Positions 23,987 through 34,127 of a DNA stretch of 64,000 bases are shown here, in pieces; the first letter of the stretch is position 1, and every line of letters begins with the position of its first letter. Under the pieces are notes generated by a model that saw nothing but the letters and a program-made list of their open reading frames with translations, did not search any database and was not told the DNA's origin. The translations under genes were made by a program, and so were the position numbers. The stretch lies in contig BSBK01001114.1 in the NCBI GenBank assembly GCA_027943335.1, positions 432,001-496,000 of the forward strand, written 5' to 3'. This DNA comes from Chamaecyparis obtusa (Eukaryota > Streptophyta > Pinopsida > Cupressales > Cupressaceae).

Positions 23987-26746
23987 GTACACTCCCTCTG
24001 AATTTGTATGACCAAGATCTTGGGGTGCCAACTTAATTTAATCTTCTAGCTTCTTCCTCTGACATATAGCCTTCTCACATGGTAATAATCATAATTCTCT
24101 ACTATAATTTCTTGATTACTAGAGAACCAATAAAACATGGTCTACTCCCTCTGAATCAAGATCCTCGAATGCCCACTGATGCATATCCTTTAGCTTCTCC
24201 CTCTGTCACGAAGGCATACCCTATTTGTATACTCAACTCAGTGTCTCTGCAAGATGTCACTTCATACCTTCCTTCCGAGAGAACCAATACGAATAATCTG
24301 AATAGTCATAAGGTTACATCAGCTAGCCTAAGATGCATTTTGATCTTTTCCAAGGCCACAACATTAACACTCCCTCTTGGACTTGAGGGAAGATAATAAA
24401 GACCTCTAGTAGATGTTTATCTCAATGAGCTGTAGTCTTATGATGTATGGAATGCCTTAATAAGGGATTCTATCCACGTGCATCTCATTGGCAATTCTAT
24501 CCACGAGTTCCCACTACTATAATCTCAGAATTGTTTTACCTTCAATAGTGAACTCCCTCTCAATCAATATGATCGAGTTTGTCCAAGTTGACTGAATCAT
24601 CTGTTTCCTTAGAAGATAAATTTCGCCAACTTCTTGACCTTTCTGAAGATGTCAGAGATAGATTACGAATAGTTCATAAGGCTAAACTATCTTGAACATA
24701 AAAATGATAGAAGCATACAAAATTTATTATTTAATGAATTACAAACTGCAAATTCATATGGATTAATAAAACATGAGATACTTATCCTTTCAAATATTTT
24801 CAAGTATTTCCTTTCGTAAGGTGAGCCCATTAATACGATACTCGCACCCATCGTCCTTCATAACATCTCAGTTTCATTCTGATCCTTATGTTAATTTCCT
24901 CCTTTACAAATCTCATCTCATTATGATAACGACCGATTAGATGTTGACTTCATACATTATCGGTATCTGATTATGTTAATCATTGGTTACTATCCCACTT
25001 GTACTATCCCCTTTTTCGATTAACTTAGATAGTTGGGACAATTACCTTAACTTATCCTTCTCACTTCATCGAATGATGCTATGATGTGTGTGTAACCAAT
25101 TTATAATGCTTTCAACAATGTTTTTCTATGCCAATTCAAATATGTAGATATGTTGGTCAAATGTTCTATCATCTTCAATAATTATCTGAGTAAGATTGTA
25201 TGTTAACTGATCTCCCTCTTCTGTTCCGACCAATCTAGACTCCTTTCTTGTGGATTTGTATCACCCTCCAATCTGTTCTCTATACCATTTGTAATGTCCC
25301 CAATTTGATATTACCCAAATTTCTGACTTTTTCTTAGAGTCATTTCGCCAAGCAATTATAGAACATATGTTTGAAATGAACATCAAACTCGGAATATATT
25401 ATAAACTTAACTTTCTGCAGTTTGACTGTTATTTGCACTAATTCGTGAACGAAGTAAACTCAGACTGATAGTGGAAAAAAGCCAACTCGAGAGTCCCAAT
25501 TGATGACAGAAGTAAAAACATTTTCTGAACTTGTAGATTCTAATTTGAAAGTAATCCGCAGAATAGTGATTCCTATGTGATTCTATGTGATGCAAGAATC
25601 CCAGTGGTGGCGAACTTCCAATGGGAGCGCTGGATATACAAATGTATATATTATTGTTTCTACAACACAATGGTCATGGTTATTGTTGGTGATTTAGGAA
25701 GGGTGTCGTTAGTCGTTAGTCCATTTCCTTACTTATTGAGCCTCCAATAATTATTTGATAATCATCAATGAATTTGATGCTGACAAATATTAAGATTTTT
25801 CAAGATGGACTCCCCACAATTGATTGGTGTATTAGTATATATCTCTGAATCTATTGGGCAAGATGTTTTGTCTTTAGAAATGAAAGGAATCCCTCGCCTA
25901 ATAATTCTTATTACTTCAAATATAACCATTCCCCCTTCAGTCCCGTTAACATTGGCGTCTTCAAGCATTTTATCCACGTCTGTGAATGGAGGTGTGATAT
26001 AGTGGAGCGCAATTGTCTATGCACAAGAGATATACATCTACCGATGAATTTTTATATAGTCTAATACGGAGGGACAGATAGTGGTTCTTCCACCTGGATA
26101 CCAAGTCAATCCGTAATATCCCCTTCTAATTCTTATTGCATATCGTATCCCAGTGCAAGCGGCTACCAAGTAATTATTATTTTCCTCATACAGTACCAAC
26201 GATGTAAATAGTCTTATTCCCTTATATCACCCTAGTCGAGAATGGATGATATTGTAGATGGCCTCACCATAAGCGACAGTCTCATGCTCGATCAATGCCC
26301 AACGCTATACTCATCCTTCCATATCTCCAGTCTGTTCCGTAACTCCACACTGATGCCAGGCATATATGTTTTTTTTGAATATATTCATAAATAGTCATTT
26401 TGTCTTCTTCCCTATTCGATGCTGTGTATGTTTGATGACTCGTCTTTCCTTGAGCATCCGTTGGAAATAATATGTTGTATATGGTATAAAATTTTAATCT
26501 TTTGTTGAGTACCAATTATATGTTTATAAACGATGATCCGATGCCACTTTCATTGTAATTGATTTCTTTTTAATGCATTTCCACCAATCTTCATGACTCT
26601 ATACCGTGTTGTCAATGTCGTTGATATTGTCCGCAAATCTGTATAATACATTTATGACTATATTGATGTTTTCACTCCGCCATTCACACAAGATTTTTCT
26701 GATGCTTTATTGAGATCCCCTGATATTTTATTCTCTTATAGGTTAG
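23987..26746. other. Interior of level-2 element, no coding motifs
   Basis: Recurring CTCCCTCTGAA-type words occur on the plus strand (23991, 24143, 24207, 24368, 24552, 25218), i.e. purine-rich AGAGGGAG in element sense. Short open frames (24079-24396 plus; 25407-25670, 25765-25977 and 26282-26515 minus) match nothing I know. Probably a non-autonomous filler interior. Confidence 0.45.
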
Positions 26747-26758
26747 GCTCTGATACCA
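26747..26758 (-). promoter_or_regulatory. Primer-binding site of level-2 element
   Basis: GCTCTGATACCA on the plus strand is the complement of TGGTATCAGAGC and abuts the LTR at 26759. Confidence 0.9.
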
Positions 26759-27358
26759 TGTTGTGAAATCCATATCGTCCTATAGAGAATATATGTTGCT
26801 CTTTTGTGCTGTTCATAATATCTAAATGTCTGTTTAAGTATATATTTATTATTGATTATATACTCGTATGCTGCGGAGGAGAAGAAATGCACGTTGTAAT
26901 TGATTTCTTTCCTCAGCACATGCGATTGATTATATATATGTTGTATAGGGTCATGTCTATGTAGAGACATGACTGTATGTGGCATAAGCCACGTAGGGTC
27001 ATGTTCTACATGATATACCCATTCATATTACTGTTTGTATTAACTGCAATGTAATGCTATAACAAAACAGTGTTATGCATAACTACCATTCAATAGTTAT
27101 CGTAACACATCATATAATATGTATGTGTTACGATAACTACTGGGTGGTAGTTATCGTAACACTGCAGTGCTCAATACCGTCACACTGCAGTGAACAATAC
27201 CTATCACTGCAATGAACAACAACGTAATACTGCAAAGAACGATAGTCAATATCGACTTAGTCGATTCTAATACATATGCTCGAGTATATTCTCTGAATAT
27301 CAATAAATATATATATACATTAGCATATCAATTCTGATAATTATAATTCATTCGATTA
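26759..27358 (-). repeat. 5' LTR (element sense) of level-2 element, interrupted
   Basis: About 95% like 22455-23086. It is cut after CATTCGATTA by the level-3 element and its last 32 bp continue at 32495-32526. Confidence 0.85.
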
Positions 27359-27836
27359 TGTTAAGGAATTATAGATCAGGAGATAAGATGTAAACTGAAT
27401 GTATGCAGTAGAATACAATTGCCTTGGTTATTGATTGATTCTACAAAATACAATAACTATATATATTGAATCTAAAGGATGTCAATATGAAAAGTCATGA
27501 CTTATCATAGATGATAAGCCATGACTGTTCGTATTAACAAATTGTATAACATATGATTAACGTTTTAATCCCAGCGTAATTATATTGCATATCAAACGAT
27601 GGCATGAATAATGAATAAGACAGTCACGATACTACCGTGACTGTCATATACGAACAGTCCGATAGTATCGTGACTGTTCGTATATGCCAGTCATGATACG
27701 TATGCGTGACTTCCTTAGCATATGCCAGTCACGATACATATATGCCAGTCTGATAGTATACGTGACTTCCTAATCGTTAATCATGTTTGACTTAAACAAT
27801 CAATTCAATAACATCGTTACATATTAATTATTATAT

Positions 27837-27871
<35 letters not shown>

Positions 27872-27917
27872 TGATTGTCTCATTGATTATTAAACACGAA
27901 CACACAATACTTTAACA
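27359..27917 (-). repeat. LTR of level-3 element with inverted-repeat cluster and TA run
   Basis: Contains GTCATGACTTATCATAGATGATAAGCCATGAC at 27494 and repeated CAGTCACGATAC / GTATCGTGACTG words at 27631-27720. A TA microsatellite at 27839-27868 is shorter in the other LTR (32404-32441). Confidence 0.85.
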
Positions 27918-28313
27918 CTCCCTCTTAAGAGAGAGTTTAATAGAATTTGTAGAACTTTTCATATCATGATATTTGGCCCAATCCAAGACACTTAAAAAAT
28001 GTCGATCATGATGAGTTATTACACAGTAATAATGTAAATGTTAAGATGTCCGGTTCTATCCGGGACAAACCCTTTTCGGGAGTCGATCCTAACAACTTTA
28101 TTACCCAACAAGTAATAACATAAGCAACAAGATGTCTAGTCCTATCCGGGACAAACCCTTACGGGAGTCGATCTTGAAGCCTGGTTACTATTGTCAAGAT
28201 CGTCACCTTGACATAGTAACCTATATACACAGAAGATCGTCATCTTCACAATTTTGAAATATTTCAATATTTTATTCATGAATAAAAATGTACATTAATA
28301 ATTACATTCAGAT

Positions 28314-28511
28314 TTAGATCAAACCAATTTTCCTTTTGAAGAAATTTGTCTTTACTTTTGCAAGAGGTTTAGTAAAGATATTTGCATTTTGTTCTTCAGT
28401 AATAATATAGACCAGTTTAATGATCTTCCTGTCTACCATATCTCTCACATAGTGATATGGGATCTCTATGTGTTTTGATCGATTTTGGATACTAAGTTTA
28501 CGTAGAGACAT
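28314..28511 (-). pseudogene. Copia RNase H C-terminus (level 3, distal copy)
   Basis: 65-residue open frame with RSKHIEIPYHYVRDMV, IKLVYIITEEQNANIFTKPL and a terminal GLI. This is the last segment of Copia pol: K-H-I-E-x-x-Y-H-x-V-R, then E-x-x-x-A-x-I-F-T-K-P-L. It lies about 400 bp from the 3' LTR, where pol normally ends. The upstream RT and RNase H core are missing. Confidence 0.85.
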
Positions 28512-28631
28512 GTCACTATGTGATATGTTTTATAGGGTTTAATCAATATGTAATATTAAGTTCAAAAGGATCCTAATATGATTCATATGGATACTAAGAA
28601 ATCATATATTACATAATTCATGATATGAAAT

Positions 28632-28985
28632 ATCACCTAACATGTGATGTGAGGAATCACCTAACATGTGATACCCAATTTTCAATATCACCTAACATGT
28701 GATATGAGGAATCACCTGACATGTGATACCCAATTTTCAATATCACCTAACATGTGATACGAGGAATCACTTGACATGTGATACCCAATTTTCAATATCA
28801 CCTAACATGTGATATAAGGAATCACCTAACATGTGATACCCAGTTTTCAATATCACCTAACATGTGATATGGGGAATCACCTGACATGTGATACCCAATT
28901 TTACATATCACCTAACATGTGATATGAGGAATCACCTTAGATCGTGATACCTAATTTTCATACCACCTTGATATGAGGAATCACC
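28632..28985. repeat. 55-bp satellite of paired palindromes, about 6.3 units
   Basis: Units start at 28632, 28687, 28742, 28797, 28852 and 28907, all exactly 55 bp apart, with a decayed seventh at 28962. Each unit holds two copies of the near-palindrome ATCACCTAACATGTGAT separated by 7 bp (ATGAGGA-type), then a 14-bp ACCCAATTTTCAAT spacer. It lies between the two RNase H tail copies of the level-3 element. Confidence 0.95.
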
Positions 28986-29034
28986 TTAGATTTATCTCTC
29001 AAGGAGAAGAATGCAATAACATACAAGATGATAG

Positions 29035-29150
29035 ATGAAACTCCTTTTCATCTAAGACTTCATTCTCCAACAAGCCAAGTTTATCTCGAAGGTACACAAC
29101 CTTACCTCTAGCAAGAAACTTGGTGAGAATATCAGCCATATGTTCTGTAG
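29035..29150 (-). pseudogene. Copia RNase H C-terminus (level 3, proximal copy)
   Basis: The minus strand reads ADILTKFLARGKVVYLRDKL then GLLENEVLDEKEF, a second, diverged version of the pol terminus in the same element. It suggests duplication or template switching around the satellite. Confidence 0.65.
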
Positions 29151-29159
29151 GGATAATGT

Positions 29160-31938
29160 ACCTTGAATAGCATACTTGTGCACTATATCTCTTATATAGT
29201 TTGCATCACTCTAGGTGAACCCCAAGTTATGTAAGAGATAGCATAAAAGTGTTTTAGCCAGCACACATGAGACTCAATCTCATGATCATAATCTTCTGGA
29301 TGCTTCCTTTAAGGTCTTTGTAACAACCTTCTCACCTCCTCATCCAAGGTTGTTTTTAGATGAACTATTATACTCCCTTTGAATCTAATATCAACCTTCT
29401 GTGAGGAAGTCGTGTCTTTGTCCTATAGTCTGCATTATACTCTTTTCTTGAATTCCCAACCATCTATCTAGGAATATCATGACCTAGATATCTTCATAAA
29501 AGCCTTCTAGTTCACATACATGGTACTGCATCATGAAAATATCTTGCTCCAAGAGACTCTCATCATCTGATACATGATCATGTTAAAATTTTAATCATAA
29601 CATTATTCATAGGAGTAGTTTCTCGTACACAAATGTACTTGTTAGATTCCATAATAACATGAGTGAATGTAATAAACTGAGGATTTATCCCCATGCTTGG
29701 CAAGACCAAACATTCATGATAATTTGGCTTCCATCTGAAGCTCCAAGTACATGCATCAACCTCTTGACCTTCTCATCAAGGTTGCTTCTGATAGATTGTT
29801 AGACTCTCTCATAATCTGATTTCAATCTTCTAAGCTCCTTGTCCAAAGTTACCTCTGAAGTGTCAGACTCCCTCTGAATCTGATATCAATCTTATTTTCC
29901 TGCAAGAGCATTCTTGGAAAAGATCAAGGCAAATAGATCTTATAGTATATATAGAAATATAGATGAGAGAGAGACTATAATGAGTAGATAGATGTAATAT
30001 TCAAGGATAATAGATACTTATCTGCATATCAACATCCTTGACACAAGTTTCTTCAGTGAAGGTCCATATCAAATCAAAAATACCTTCTCAGATTATTTGA
30101 GAGACATCCCCTCTTTACTAAGAATGGTTCAAATGGGAATGTAACATTGATTATTATTTCCCCCCACAATGTTCAATTCCCACTCTTATATCTTTGAACA
30201 AATTTTATGTCTTCTTATAAAATGACTTGATTTCTCCAAGAGAGGTGATGCTCTATAATTAATGATGTCTCAACTTAGTCCTTAAGGACAACAGGGGTAG
30301 GCCCCTCTATCTCCAATTTGTAGACAATTTTCCCTTCAATATTCCAAATTAATAAGGAACTGAATCGTGATGAACCAGCAGGTTTAGGCAGATCGCAAAT
30401 AAATGCAAAACACACCATCCACATCTTCAAAATTGAGAACGCCTAGCTTTGAAGAAGGTCCAAGTCTTCTTGCCTGTCTCTATCCTCAGCATTATGTCTC
30501 TATCACAGGTTAAAATGATAAGTTCTCGGCATTGGAAGGCACCAAGAGCGAAAGTTGTTTGGTCTTTTTCCCAAGATGGAAACCAAGGATCCAATTTATT
30601 GCTAGTACAGGTTTATATCTTGGAGTTTCTTCGACTGTGCAATGAATGGACACGCAGTAGGTTACAATCTTCTCCAAGTCATGATCCCAATCAGCATTCC
30701 CCATGCCTTGGATCATTCGATAGCATCGATTGTAGTGGGATTAATATAAATGACACCTCTCATATGTTACACTCATCTGCAATATCTTCAAATTGAATGT
30801 TGCAGCTTCTTATCCGGTAAATGGTACTACTCACTTGTATCCGATATGCGATCATCCAATACCTGTGAATTAACTCCGCGTAAGTTTGGGACTCCACTCC
30901 TCCAGATGTGTATCAACACCGAATTTATATCCAATATAATGAGAATGCCAACTCCAGCATTAAGGGGTTCTTTAAATATTTATTCAGTTGTTATTGTTTT
31001 ACCAACACCGATGAATATAGAAAGAAAGATATATATATCTTTATAATCATCGACAAACATCATGAATGCGTGCCAATATTTGTTCGTGAATCTCATCCGT
31101 AAACATCATGTTTTCGAAAGGAACATTATGGTGATCATGAAATTTTATCTATGCTATAAAAGTTGACGTCATCACTATATAAACTCACTCCCTTCTGTAC
31201 ATAGTCTTAAGGCATGAAGAAGTTTAAACATATTCAAATTTCAGAGTTTGCACCTACAGAAGAAAAGAAAACATCGAGCATCTGTATGTATTTCAACTTA
31301 TAGGAGAGTCGTCTTTTCCACAGATTTAATTTTATGATGATACTCTGTCAAGCATACATAATCATCTGTAGATCAAACCATTGTTTATCGACTTGTCTTC
31401 TACAGCATATGTGTTCACGGTAATAATGCTCTATTCTCTCCATCGCATTTGGAGACATCAATCGCCTCTTACATGATTCTTATAAAGGATCAATCTGGTT
31501 GATTTGTCCTTGTATTGTTTGTATACACAGTCTTCACACACGATACAAGTAATGAACACCAAGCTGCGTGATGATTCTTCTCTCCACAAAAAATACCATT
31601 TATCGATGCAAACTGGGCTCCATCATGAAATCTTCAATGCCTTTTGATGCTTATTATTCCCGTCCATTGATATCTGGGTAGTCTTCTATCACAAGACTCA
31701 GTCCCTGAGGTGCCGCTGAGTTTGCAACTGCCATCCCTCTTTTGATAAGATCGGCCGGCAAGTCTTGTTCGTTGAGTTTCCAATGTTTATATGCTTTAGA
31801 GGACAACTCTGTGGTGTTTCAGTAGGGTATTTGCATAGTACCTATGTCCAAAAATTATGCTCAAGAATTTCGTAAGTTTAAGAATATGCTCAACTATAGA
31901 TTATATAGGTTTTGTATTTTATCTCCTTTTAATAATTT
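29160..31938. other. Interior of level-3 element, no coding motifs
   Basis: No gag, protease, integrase or RT motif seen on either strand. The plus-strand frame 30449-30796 and its overlaps lack family signatures. Purine-rich decoy words (complement CTCCCTCTGAATCTGAT) occur at about 29371 and 29868. Confidence 0.4.
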
Positions 31939-31951
31939 GGCTCTGATACCA
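31939..31951 (-). promoter_or_regulatory. Primer-binding site of level-3 element
   Basis: GGCTCTGATACCA abuts the LTR start at 31952; complement of TGGTATCAGAGCC. Confidence 0.9.
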
Positions 31952-32410
31952 TGTTAAGGAATTATAGATCAGGAGATAAGATGTAAACTGAATGTATGCA
32001 GTAGAATACAATTGCCTTGGTTATTGATTGATTCTACAAAATACAATAACTATATATATTGAATCTAAAGGATGTCAGTATGAACAGTCATGACTTATCA
32101 TATATGATAAGCCATGACTGTTCGTATTAACAAATTTTATAACATATGATTAACGTTTTAATCCTAGCATAATTATATTGCATATCAAATGACGGCATGA
32201 ATAATGAATAAGACAGTCACGATACTACCGTGACTGTCATATACGAACAGTCTGATAGTATTGTGACTGTTCGTATATGCCAGTCACGATACGTATGTGT
32301 GACTTCCTTAGCATATGCCAGTCACGATACATATATGCCAGTTTGATAGTATACGTGACTTCCTAACCGTTAATCATGTTTGACTTAAACAATCGATTCA
32401 ATAACATCGT

Positions 32411-32441
<31 letters not shown>

Positions 32442-32489
32442 CATGATTGTCTCGTTGATTATTAAACACGAACACACAATACTTTAACA
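31952..32489 (-). repeat. Second LTR of level-3 element
   Basis: 538 bp, near-identical to 27359-27917 apart from the TA run and scattered changes. Confidence 0.9.
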
Positions 32490-32685
32490 GATTATACGTC
32501 AATCAGATCGAAGCTATAATTTAACAATTTAGGCATATTTAGTCTATTAGGTAGTTTCTAATTTCTTAGTTGGTTGTTTTAGTTCATTTAGTATGTTTCT
32601 ATTTCTTTTTTAGAAACTTTCGTAGTTGTTTCTCTTTAATTTTGTAATCACTCTTTTATGAATAATGAATTTTTGTAACACCTTT

Positions 32686-33059
32686 TATCATAAGAAAAAC
32701 CCTCTTCTCTTGGGACATCAATCCTTACTCTTTCTTGCACATTAGCTCCTATACAAGCACAGGAAAAAGGGAAGATCAACACATCGGTAATCAACTTTTT
32801 GATCTAGCTGTACTTTGCAATGTAGTCTATCCATTTCATGTCTCTTCAAGGGTTATTTTTGCACAAGGTGACACTCTATGTTTTTGTAAGAGGCAAGTAA
32901 ATACCTTGGTACAAAGCATAAAATCAATATTGTAGATGTGACATAAAAAGGGTGTGAATCACCTGAATCACTTTCTTATATAATATGTAATATTATATAA
33001 TATGATCAAGCATGGAAGTATGACCATGCTGACATTAGACAAAAAAAGACAAAATACCA
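32686..33059. other. Intron sequence without recognisable features
   Basis: Frame 32735-32935 has no motif. Sequence lies directly 3' of the nest. Confidence 0.35.
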
Positions 33060-33560
33060 GATGCTGTTTATTGTAAAGATGACCGAGAGCTTGTTACTGC
33101 TTCTGATAAACAACAAGAGAATGGAAGGTACTGGTCAAACCCTTCTGATAAACAAGCAAAAGGAAGCTACAGGTAAAACCTTAATAGAGTTGAAAAGCCC
33201 AAGAAAAATAAGTTAAAGATAGAGAAAATAGATGAAAAACCTCCGGCTATTAATAATGATCAACAGGCACAGGATACGGTAATGGAGACAAATGATTGGA
33301 ATAAGCTGCAAACAATTTCTAGCCCCAAGTTGACGATTGCTCAGCTAAAGCAAATGAATTTGAATATTTAAAAAACAGATACCAAGGCTTCTGCCAAGTT
33401 AGAAACAAAATCTAGTGCCAGAGCAGAAGTTGACAAAGCTGCTCGGCTGGAGAAGGAAAAATTGAAACTACAAAAAACAGATGAAAAAGACTTGTCCAAA
33501 CAATCAAAAGTGTCAAATGGAAAAGTTGTAGTTGTAGTTGAATCTGAAACAAAGACAAAA
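33060..33560 (+). pseudogene. Charged Lys/Glu-rich coding-like fragment, unidentified
   Basis: One plus-strand frame with only two stops reads AVYCKDDRELVTASDKQQEN, later VEKPKKNKLKIEKIDEKPPA, SSPKLTIAQLKQMNLNI, and after a stop KASAKLETKSSARAEVDKAA and LEKEKLKLQKTDEKDLSKQS. The composition (Lys, Glu, Asp, Gln, Ser) is that of a real charged, disordered protein rather than random AT-rich DNA. I do not recognise the family. It may be a captured host-gene exon or part of a transposon protein. Confidence 0.4.
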
Positions 33561-33579
33561 ACTATATTTTCTTTAGCCT

Positions 33580-33765
33580 TGGATTCTCCGAATTCCGGTA
33601 GGATTCCCGACGAGAATACGGATTCTCTGTGGATTCTGCACTTTAGAATCCATAGAGAATCTGGATTCCTGTCTGGAATCTTGGTGGAATCCAGGTGGAA
33701 TCCGAGCAGAATCGATCCAGGACCGCACCGGAATCAAGATCCAGGCCTAAACAGAGGGATCCGGT
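33580..33765. repeat. GGATTC/GAATCC word cluster
   Basis: GGATTC or GAATCC (and GAATC variants) occur at least 12 times in 186 bp, for example GGATTCTCCGAATTCCGG at 33581 and GGTGGAATCCAGGTGGAATC at 33683. Words occur on both strands, like the GAGTC cluster at 13400. Possibly the subterminal region of another inverted-repeat transposon. Confidence 0.5.
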
Positions 33766-33984
33766 AAAAAAGCTTTTTGTTTTTTGGCGTACTGTGAGAG
33801 TGTAATTTTATTTTTTATTTTTCAAAACTTGAGGGAAAATAAAGGTAAAAGATTTACTAACTGAGCTAATGCTCCTCTGCTTGCCAATTCGTTGGAAGAA
33901 TCATTACAGTGAATAATTTAGCCTTCCTTTGCTGGTTGTAGTTTTTCTATAGCTGCTATGAACCTTAGAATATAAGGTATTTTT

Positions 33985-34127
33985 GTGGGATGTTGGACTT
34001 CCTAATTGAAAATATTTGGTGAAATGGAAACATCTTCCACTTGAGGATGCAACATGGGAAGGAGTGAAGATTTTTGAGCACCCAAGTTTAAAATTGCTTG
34101 AGGAAAAGTTATTGGGGAAGAGAGGAT
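33985..34127 (+). pseudogene. Ty3/gypsy chromodomain end and polypurine tract
   Basis: Reads KYLVKWKHLPLEDATWEGVK then HPSLKLLEEKLLGKRG, the C-terminal chromodomain of chromovirus integrases (V-K-W-x-x-L-P-x-E-D-A-T-W-E). One stop precedes it. The purine run GGGGAAGAGAGGAT (34114-34127) and TGTCATGTCCCCTCC at 34128 look like the polypurine tract and start of the 3' LTR. The upstream integrase and RT are absent. Confidence 0.75.

Larger units (their letters stand above)
27359..32489 (-). mobile_element. Copia-derived LTR element (level 3), minus orientation
   Basis: Exact target duplication GATTA (27354-27358 and 32490-32494). LTRs 27359-27917 (559 bp) and 31952-32489 (538 bp) start TGTTAAGG and end TTTAACA. 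Primer-site complement GGCTCTGATACCA at 31939-31951; polypurine complement CTCCCTCTTAAGAGAG at 27918. Only two copies of the Copia RNase H tail and a 55-bp satellite are recognisable inside, so it is non-autonomous. LTRs differ mainly in a TA run and a few substitutions, making it the youngest of the three. Confidence 0.9.
22455..32526 (-). mobile_element. Copia-derived LTR element (level 2), minus orientation
   Basis: Inserted in the right LTR of the gag-only element with exact target duplication ATTTA (22450-22454 and 32527-32531). LTRs are 22455-23086 and 26759-27358, the latter continued at 32495-32526. Orientation follows from the primer-site complement GCTCTGATACCA (26747-26758) and the polypurine tract complement CTCCCTCTTAG (23087). 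The 3.7-kb interior has no intact gag or pol. Only a C-terminal RNase H scrap is recognisable. LTR copies differ at roughly 4-5% of sites over the first 265 bp by my count. Confidence 0.9.
20264..32680 (+). mobile_element. Copia gag-only element (level 1), split by a nested insertion
   Basis: Short LTRs (203 bp left, 20264-20466; right LTR 22422-22454 continued at 32532-32680), exact target duplication CCTTT (20259-20263 and 32681-32685), Met primer site at 20467 and polypurine tract AAGGGAGGA at 22413-22421. Without the insertion the element is about 2.3 kb and its interior encodes only gag. That matches the class called TR-GAG, non-autonomous elements that keep gag but lack pol. The right LTR has lost about 21 bp relative to the left (the GGAGATTTCGTCTCC segment). 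Confidence 0.9.

Noticed and set aside
28632..28985. CRISPR-like appearance of regularly spaced palindromic repeats
   Set aside because: Spacers are themselves repeats, the setting is a plant retrotransposon, and there are no cas-like genes.
30449..30796. 115-codon open frame on the plus strand
   Set aside because: Lies within the minus-oriented level-3 element, shows no motif, and its composition is that of chance translation.
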